Positions 51,350 through 64,000 of a stretch of DNA of 64,000 bases are shown here, one piece after another. The notes under the pieces are model-generated. The model was not told the origin of the DNA. It searched no databases and saw only the letters and a list, made by a program, of their open reading frames with translations. The translations under genes were made by a program, and so were the position numbers. Each line of letters opens with the position of its first letter. Within the stretch, counting starts at the first letter, position 1. This DNA is from Eriocheir sinensis (Eukaryota > Arthropoda > Malacostraca > Decapoda > Varunidae), in assembly GCF_024679095.1 (NCBI RefSeq), contig NC_066562.1, positions 9,870,014-9,934,013 of the forward strand, in the 5' to 3' direction.

Positions 51350-52059
51350 GTGTTTACGTAGCTACCATGTACGTGTGTGTGTTTGTTGCAGGTTCCGCTG
51401 GGCACGATCTTCAAGGTGGGGGGGGAGGAGGTGGCCAGTCTGGAGCACGAGGGGACCATGTTCGTGGCAGCGCGTGGAGGGGCCGGCGGGAAGGGCAACA
51501 AGTTCTTCACCACCGACGTGTGAGTGAGGGGCCAAAACATTATCATTATCATTATTTTCCTTCTTATTTTTCCTTTCGTCCTCTTTTTTTTTATGTATAT
51601 GCCTATAGCGCCAATAGGCTCTCTTGAGGGGCCTGGATGGTAGTCGGCCCCCAGCCCATCACGGCGCAGGCGTGTTTATAGTGGCGCCATCTTCTCTGCT
51701 TTCTCTCTCCTCATTGTAGATTCACAGTCATAAGAATCGTTAGTTGGGTTGACTGACTGATACGCTGTCTTTCCTCCATTCCCATTCCAGTTACATTGAT
51801 TCCTTCACAGTTATTTAAATAGTTCAGACTGGCTAACTAACTGTCTCTCCCTTCTTCTCTCCTTCACCTGGTTTGTGTGTAAAGGGCAGAGTCGTCTTCT
51901 TGTTATTATTTTTCTTAGTCTTTTTATTCTCCTTCTCTCCTCTCTTCTTCTTCTCTTCTCTTCTCTCCTCACCTGGTTTGTGTGTGAGGGGGCTAAGTCT
52001 TATTATTTTACCATTTTCCTTCGTATTTGTCTATTTCTTCTCCTTTACTCTCTTCGCCC

Positions 52060-52093
<34 letters not shown>

Positions 52094-54142
52094 CGGCTGT
52101 CTTGTGTTTCAGGGACCAGGCGCCGTTAGTTGCTGAGTTCGGAGGGACGGGCGAGTTCTTTGTTTACGAGGTGGAGCTGCGGACGATGGCTGATGTGGGC
52201 TTGGTGAGTGGCGCGAGTTGTATTATGTCTATTATTATTATTATTTAGGATTGTTATTGCCATTCGCTGTTGTTATTGATGCGGAAGCCTTGTCAAACTG
52301 TCACTAGGCTCATAACACTACCCATGGAAACACTAACACAACCTCTACTAAAGCCTTGTCAAACTATCACTAGGCTCATAACACTACCCATGGAAACACT
52401 AACACAACAACCTCTACCAAAGCCTTGTCAAACTATCACTAGGCTCACAACACTACCCATGGAAACACTAACACAACAACCTCTACAAAAGCCTTATTAG
52501 ATCACTAGGCTCATAACACTACCCATGGAAACACTAACACAACAACCTCTAAGAAAGCCTTGTCAAACTATCACTAGGCTCACAACACTACCCATGGAAA
52601 CACTAACACAACAACCTCTACTAAAGCCTTGTCAAACTATCACTAGGCTCACAACACTACCCAAAACCCCAAAAATAGAGAAAAAAGAAAAAAAACATAT
52701 GGTCCTCAAGACACACTGATGGCCATATTTGTGTCCGCAGATTGGATTCCCCAACGCAGGCAAGTCCACTCTCCTGCGCGCCATTTCCCGAGCACGCCCC
52801 AAGGTTGCCTCCTACCCCTTCACGACCCTCAACCCCCACGTGGGCATGGTACACTACGCCGACCACCACCAGATGGCAGGTAAGTCGGGGGGTTGCAAGG
52901 CTTTCTTTTCTATCGTTTTTTACTTATTACTTATTTGTATTTTCCTTGTTTCAGCTACACTCATGCAGTCCTGTCTCCATGTCTATATTTGTCCACTTTT
53001 CCCTAAATTACCGCACACTCGTTGCCTCCACCGCCTCTTGTTATAACTCATTCCAACTGTTTATATTTCTATGGGGAAGACTACTTTTTATATCAATTCG
53101 TGTCATGAAATGCACAAGAAATGAATCCAGACCTGGGAAGGGTTTTACCAGCACCGGGTGGAGTGGAAAAATTTGGGCGGCTTTTCTGATACCCTACGCT
53201 CCCGTCCACCCAGCAGTGAATGGGTACCAGGTATTAATCGGGGGTTGTGTCTCGTCTCCTGGGGTCTGTTCCCTTCTCCTATAATTCCTTCGCCTTCTGT
53301 CTCTCTCCGGCATATGATCACAGATGTTGCGCCCACTAAACGAAACTTTCCTGGGAATCAAACCCATAACCAGCTAGATAGGATAGTCACTCCTTAACCA
53401 GTGGGCCTAAGAGGTGCCCTACATACTGAGTGAGTTTAGGAGGCTATCTGGTAGGCGGGTCACTCACCACACACCCTCCCACAGTTGCTGACATCCCTGG
53501 GCTGATCGAGGGAGCACACCGGAATCATGGACTGGGTTTCGCCTTCCTTAAACACGTGGAGAGATGTAACTGTCTTCTGTATGTTATTGACACCGCCCAG
53601 CCCAGACCTTGGCACCAGCTGGAAGTCCTTATGTGAGTCCGTGTTTCTCTTTTTTTTGTGTCCATTTCATTTTAGAGCAGAGTCGCTTGTCACTTTTTCC
53701 TTGTGCAATGTGTGTTTAGTAAGTCTTTCCTCTCTTGTCAGTCAGTTCATGTAGTGTCCTTATATATTCTTGTGTATGTAAGTAACCTCTACAATGTTCT
53801 TGTCTGTTGTGTTTCCTCTTGACAGTCAACTCATTATAGATTCACAGTTGAGTATTGTTGGGTTGAGTGACTGTGGTACGCTGTCTTTCCCCTGTTCATT
53901 CTCATTCCAGTTAGATTAATATTCCTCCACAGTTATTTAAATAGTTAGTTCGGACTGACTAACTAATTGTCTCTCCTTCCTTCCTCTTCCTCTCTCGGCA
54001 GGAATGAATTGGAACAGTACCAGGAAGGACTGTCTCTACGCCCGCACGCTGTGGTGGCCAACAAGGTGGATCTTCCCGAGGCTCAGGTAACTGTGTGTGT
54101 GTGTGTGTGTGTGTATTTACTGTGTCGTAGTATACAGGGCCT

Positions 54143-54186
<44 letters not shown>

Positions 54187-54264
54187 TTACCGTGTCGTAG
54201 TATACAGGGCCTGAGTGTGTGTGTGTGTGTGTGTGTATTTGCTGTGTTGTATTATACAGGGCCT

Positions 54265-54298
<34 letters not shown>

Positions 54299-54800
54299 AC
54301 CAAGTTAGGTCACATATTCACCCCTTTCTCAGTTAGCTTGAAGGTCATCTCATTTGTTTCACTTTCTCCGTTCCTTGCAAGATAATTTGAGTCCTCTTTT
54401 TATGTTGTAATGCAACCTAAAAGTGACCATATATTTGCCTTTGTCTTACTTACTTTACTCGCTCTCTTTCCTTTATTTTCTTCATCATTACTTCCTTCCT
54501 TTATGATTGTCCCTTTTCCTCTTCCTCCATCATTACTAACTAACTTGCTTTATTTTCTCTAATCTTCCTTGACTTGCTCCGTTTCCTTCACGACTGTCCC
54601 TTTCCATCATCTCCGTCACCTTCTCGTTGCAGGCCAATCTCGCGGAGCTGCAGGCACGTGTTGACCTTCCCCTAGTGCCTGTGAGTGCCAAGATGGGGGA
54701 GCAGCTGGTGCCTCTCCTGGCCCTGCTGAGGTTTCTTGTGGACAGTGCCGCTCAGAAACAGACAGACACAAAAGTCGACGGCAGTGCCATTTGGTTATAG
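49034..54800 (+). CDS. MTG2: Mitochondrial Obg GTPase MTG2/GTPBP5
   Basis: MTG2 is an Obg-family GTPase that acts in late maturation of the large mitoribosomal subunit. Nine exons: 49034-49348, 50051-50197, 50725-50841, 51392-51519, 52113-52203, 52741-52879, 53485-53632, 54002-54086, 54633-54800. All are in frame: 1338 nt, 445 aa (human 406). The N-terminus ([12 protein letters not shown] then LRRGC) is basic and acid-free, fitting a mitochondrial presequence. The glycine-rich Obg fold follows ([30 protein letters not shown]). The G domain has G1 GFPNAGKST (268-276), switch [13 protein letters not shown]3 DIPG (315-318), G4 NKVD (382-385) and G5 SAK (408-410). All GTP-binding motifs are intact. 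The introns hold minisatellite, SINE and LINE remnants and the 69-bp satellite. Start chosen as the first ATG of the open frame; ACACCCCCCATGG gives a fair context. Confidence 0.95.
49350..49980 (+). repeat. GGGGAGGAATGGG minisatellite, MTG2 intron 1
   Basis: Units of roughly 60-130 bp sharing GAGAATGAGAGATGGGGAGG, GGGAAGGCTGAAGGGGAGG and GGTATATGTGTGGTTGG. It starts directly after the exon 1 donor, so exon 1 reads through into a false Gly/Arg/Glu-rich frame. Confidence 0.85.
50200..50724 (+). other. MTG2 intron 2, T-rich with module copy
   Basis: TTTCTTTCTT-rich DNA, then CCCTTGAGCTGCC...(TAA)n at 50608-50668 and a short (TG)n before the exon 3 acceptor. Confidence 0.6.
50880..51390 (+). 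repeat. MTG2 intron 3: duplicated block, (TG)n and module copy
   Basis: ACGTGGAATTATTTAGCTTCATATTT and relatives occur at about 50939 and 51102. (TG)n runs lie at 51030-51060, 51194-51208 and 51318-51347, and a CCCTTGAACTGTTTCC module at 51288-51305. Confidence 0.7.
51587..51705 (-). mobile_element. SINE family 1, truncated copy, MTG2 intron 4
   Basis: T run then TATGCCTATAGCGCCAATAG, GAGGGGCCTGGATGGTAGTCGGCC, CATCACGGCGCAGG and TAGTGGCGCCATCTTCT, matching the 3' part of the copy at 6541-6893. The tRNA head is missing. Confidence 0.8.
51706..52112 (+). other. MTG2 intron 4 remainder
   Basis: Pyrimidine-rich, with CTCCTTCACCTGGTTTGTGTG/CTCCTCACCTGGTTTGTGTG duplicated and a (TG)n run at 52061-52090 close to the exon 5 acceptor. 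Its TTCACAGT...AACTAACTGTCTCTCC stretch recurs in intron 7 near 53835-53975. Confidence 0.6.
52275..52665 (+). repeat. 69-bp satellite, about 5.5 units, MTG2 intron 5
   Basis: Complement of the 11706 array: CCTTGTCAAACTATCACTAG, GCTCATAACACTACCCATGG, AAACACTAACACAACAACC. One unit near 52490 is shortened. Confidence 0.93.
52945..53110 (-). mobile_element. LINE 3' fragment, MTG2 intron 6
   Basis: Diverged copy of the sequence at 19975-20220 (CTGTCTCCATGTCTATATTTG, TTCCAACTGTTTATATTTCTATGGGG), coding remnants on the minus strand only. Confidence 0.6.
53135..53345 (+). mobile_element. SINE family 2, copy b, head lost, MTG2 intron 6
   Basis: GTGGAGTGGAAAAATTTGGG through GGTACCAGGTATTAATCGGG to CACAGATGTTGCGCCCACTA matches the 39625-39890 element on the opposite strand; the tRNA-like head is absent. 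Confidence 0.85.
54087..54632 (+). repeat. (TG)n tandem blocks, MTG2 intron 8
   Basis: Three or four units of (TG)n plus TATTTACYGTGTCGTAGTATACAGGGCCTGAG between 54090 and 54300; the remainder is T/C-rich intron. Confidence 0.85.
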
Positions 54801-54893
54801 AGACACAGTTTCGTTCGTCATCAGTGCCACAAGACTTCCCCCATTGATAGTGCCTCTCCGTTTAGCCTTATTATAACACTTCAACACTGTGTA

Positions 54894-54899
54894 AATAAA
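54894..54899 (+). promoter_or_regulatory. Poly(A) signal AATAAA, MTG2
   Basis: AATAAA 94 bases after the stop codon, followed by a TTTGTCTTTG stretch. Confidence 0.8.
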
Positions 54900-54919
54900 A
54901 CACTATTAAAAGGTCTTTG

Positions 54920-56160
54920 TCTTTGCATAGCACACTCTTGAAAATACATACATAGGCGTTCGGACATGGCCATCACTGACACTCCTGTTGGGCCATACGA
55001 AGAGTGAGGTGGTCCCTAAATTGCACTCGGAAACGAACGAGGTAATATTGACTGAACGAAATGACACACACACACACACACACACACATACACATACAAG
55101 CCCATCATGATATATGGACCCTAAACAGATACAGAAAAAGAATGCTGAATGTTCTAACCTTTGCCCGGCACTAATCTGATACCTCTTCTCGGCGCCAAGG
55201 AGATGATGGAATGAAATTTAAGGATGTTAAATAAAGAAGAATGCTGGAAAAATGACGATTCAAGACCACTAACCTCTTCTCAGTGTTAACCTCTGACCAC
55301 TAACCAAGGAAATTATGTACTAGAGGAATGATATGGAGTTTAAAGGAAGAAAAAAAAAAAGAAGGAAAAGGAAGAAGAAGAAAAAGAATGCTAAGAAATG
55401 ACGACATGACACTAACCTCCTCTAACTACTAACCTCTAACTGAACTGTCGGAGAAAAAGACATGAAATTAGAAAGAAAGAAATGACATGAAACTAGAAAA
55501 AGAGAAGAAATGTAATGCAAAGAAATGACAGCTCACCATGACACTAACCTCTAACCACTAACCAAAAGAAGAAAAAGACATGAAATTAGAAAGAAAGAAA
55601 GAAATGACATGAAACTAGAAAAGAGAAGAAATGTAATGCAAAGAAATGACAGCTCACCTCATCTCACCACTAACCTCTAACCACTAACCAAAAGAAGAAA
55701 AAGACATGAAATTAGAAAGAAGAAAGAATTGACTTGAAACTAGAAAAAAAGGAAATATAATGCAAAGAAATGACAGCTCACCATGACACTAACCTCTAAC
55801 CACTAACCAAAAGAAGAAAAGACATGAAACTTAAAAAGAAGAAATAATTGACATGAAACTAGAAAAAAAAAATATATAATGCAAAGAAATGACAGCTCAC
55901 CTCTACACTAACCTCATCTCACCACTAACCTCTAACCACTAACCAAAAGAAGAAAAAGACATGAAATTAGAAAGAAGAAAGAAAGAATTGACTTGAAACT
56001 AGAAAAAAAGGAAATATAATGCAAAGAAATGACAGCTCACTTCGACACTAACCTCTAACCACTAACAAACAAACAAAAAAGACATGAAATTATAGAGAGA
56101 AAGAAATGACATGAAACTAAAATGCTGAAAGAAAAAAAAAGACTCAATTCAACAAAGGGA
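54920..56160. repeat. Tandem array of about 115-135 bp units between MTG2 and the PAF acetylhydrolase gene
   Basis: From about 55130 to 56110, units share CTAACCTCTAACCACTAACC, AAAAGACATGAAATTAGAAAG, GACATGAAACTAGAAAA and AATGCAAAGAAATGACAGCTC; about seven to eight copies. A (CA)n run lies at 55065-55088. No gene seen. Confidence 0.85.
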
Positions 56161-56181
56161 ACTTATCTACAATTATTAAAT

Positions 56182-56212
<31 letters not shown>

Positions 56213-56487
56213 TATTTATAAAGTATCATAAAAGTTGTAGAATCAAATATCTAACTAAGTGTCAAGTCATGAATCGCCACCCCAGTTTAACACTGATTTG
56301 TATGGATATTTGAAATCAATATATAGAGCTGGTTCTATTTTTGTCAAATCCGCTAATCTCTTCACACATAGAATTTATATATATATATGAACAACAACAA
56401 AGAATGACAAGAACTATATATATTATGTCTGAGAGGTCAATCTTTTTACGCACATAACAAGTTTTCGATGAAATACTCGACCATTTT

Positions 56488-56548
<61 letters not shown>

Positions 56549-56643
56549 TCAATGCCTCCAATGTGAATATGCTCTGTGTGTTGGAGGAGAAGGAGGAGGA
56601 GGAGAGACAATTTTTCCTCCATACCTCCGATAATGCCCTTAAT

Positions 56644-56674
<31 letters not shown>

Positions 56675-56804
56675 TCAATGCCTCCGATGTGACTATGCTC
56701 TGTGGGTCGGAGGAGGAGGAGGAGGTGGAGAGACAATTTTTCCTCCATGCCTCCATACCTCCAAAATGCCCCTAATAGAAAGACTAATGGTAATAACTAT
56801 ATGG

Positions 56805-56857
<53 letters not shown>

Positions 56858-56886
56858 CCGTCTCGCTGCCATGACCGAGCGATAAA

Positions 56887-56926
<40 letters not shown>

Positions 56927-57267
56927 TACATATAAATAACCTTGAGCTATTAACTTTAGGCTAGAAAACAGAGCGACGGTAAATATATCGTCACCAAAAA
57001 AAAAGATAAAAAAAAAAAAAAATAAATAAATAAATAAAAAATAAAAAACAGGTCTGGGGTTGGGAAAAACACATGTCGCGTATATGACAATTACATATAC
57101 CTGAAATTGACCTCTCTTGACCTCTCTTAACGTTCATCTTTCTCAGGAGCAACGATTACCATTTTTTTTTTAATTTCCTTCACTTTTTTTCATGCCCTTG
57201 AGTTGCTTCCTTTCCCGTAAAAAAATAATAATAATAATAAAAAAAAATCAGGGTTCGGTAATGCCGC
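56161..57267. repeat. Microsatellites and a 155-bp duplication
   Basis: (CA)n at 56182-56205, 56490-56546 and 56644-56670. The last two are each followed by CTAATCAATGCCTCC ... GACAATTTTTCCTCCAT, a tandem duplication. (CT)n 56809-56854, (TAA)n 56887-56924, and the CCCTTGAGTTGC module with (TAA)n at 57165-57242. Confidence 0.8.
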
Positions 57268-63570
<6,303 letters not shown>

Positions 63571-64000
63571 CTGGAACACACAAACACACGCACACACACT
63601 GAAATATGCATCGTCGTCACCGTCGTTTTTGTTGTTGTTGTTGTTGTTGTTTTTGTCGCTGTTATTTTGATCTACCTCTTATTCTCCCTTCCTGTATCTC
63701 CCTTTTTATCTCCCTTATCCTCCTGCATTATCTCCCTTTTCTATCTCTCTTCTAACCTTACCTTATTGCCTCTTTCCTCCCTCAATCTCTCCCTTTTTGC
63801 CTCCCTTTCCTCCCTTTCTGACCATCCCTCCAACATTATCTCCCTTCTTCCTCCCTCAGTATCTCCCTTTACCTCCCTTAGTCCCTCTGTTATCTCCCTT
63901 TTCATCTCCCTTATCCTCCTACATTAGCTCCCTTTTTACCTATATAATTCCCCTCTTCTTCCTCCCTATCATCCTCCCCACCCCTTTCAAATTATCTCCC
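63571..64000 (-). other. Intron of the PAF acetylhydrolase gene to the window edge
   Basis: GTT trinucleotides at 63625-63652 then CTCCCTT-rich DNA. No upstream exon with a phase-2 donor was found before the edge. Confidence 0.55.

Overview
The window looks like nuclear DNA of an arthropod, most probably a decapod crustacean (inference). The signs are GT-AG introns of 0.1 to several kb, GC-rich exons in repeat-choked non-coding DNA, very long (CT)n/(GA)n and (TG)n/(CA)n microsatellites, tRNA-derived SINEs, LINE tails, and many degenerate copies of the arthropod telomere-like word TTAGG. No bacterial, plasmid, phage or CRISPR features were seen. Six conserved gene families (seven genes) can be read exon by exon; every exon junction used keeps the reading frame.

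Layout. 1-3 kb: microsatellites and minisatellites. 2.98-4.76 kb (+) and 8.21-10.40 kb (-): two alpha-tubulin genes in tail-to-tail inverted orientation with nearly identical coding exons. Copy B has its ATG exon and a CCAAT/CRE/TATA promoter; copy A has no visible first exon. The 3.4 kb between them holds a decayed LINE into which two oppositely oriented tRNA-derived SINEs were inserted. 10.6-14.9 kb: a polypurine tract and dense microsatellites. 14.93-15.24 kb: a terminal-inverted-repeat element just upstream of PMS2. 15.42-25.83 kb (+): PMS2 mismatch-repair endonuclease, 12 exons, 1099 aa. 25.8-33.3 kb: no confident gene; tandem repeats, a second terminal-inverted-repeat element, a large foldback element, and one unexplained 236-codon ORF. 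33.30-44.13 kb (-): OTUD5/DUBA deubiquitinase, 10 exons, 650 aa. 44.1-45.6 kb: shared upstream region with an E-box palindrome and GC boxes. 45.60-48.38 kb (+): FDXACB1-like protein (DUF2431 plus FDX-ACB), 887 aa. 49.03-54.80 kb (+): MTG2/GTPBP5, mitochondrial Obg GTPase, 9 exons, 445 aa. 57.27-63.57 kb (-): platelet-activating-factor acetylhydrolase, 3' exons only, the 5' part lying beyond the right edge, with two candidate alternative last exons.

The genes do not form a pathway: cytoskeleton, DNA mismatch repair, ubiquitin editing, a predicted RNA/tRNA-linked protein, mitoribosome assembly and phospholipid hydrolysis. OTUD5 and FDXACB1 are divergent neighbours and may share a promoter; FDXACB1 and MTG2 are close and co-oriented, each with its own poly(A) signal. 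The most unusual content is how repeats have entered gene structure: exon-limited identity of the tubulins, a 46-residue coding repeat array and a domain-splitting insertion in FDXACB1, an OTUD5 splice donor lying inside a minisatellite unit, a duplicated exon edge in the PAF acetylhydrolase gene, and families of 69-bp, 105-bp and 160-170-bp arrays recurring at several loci. No clearly new multi-gene system is visible.
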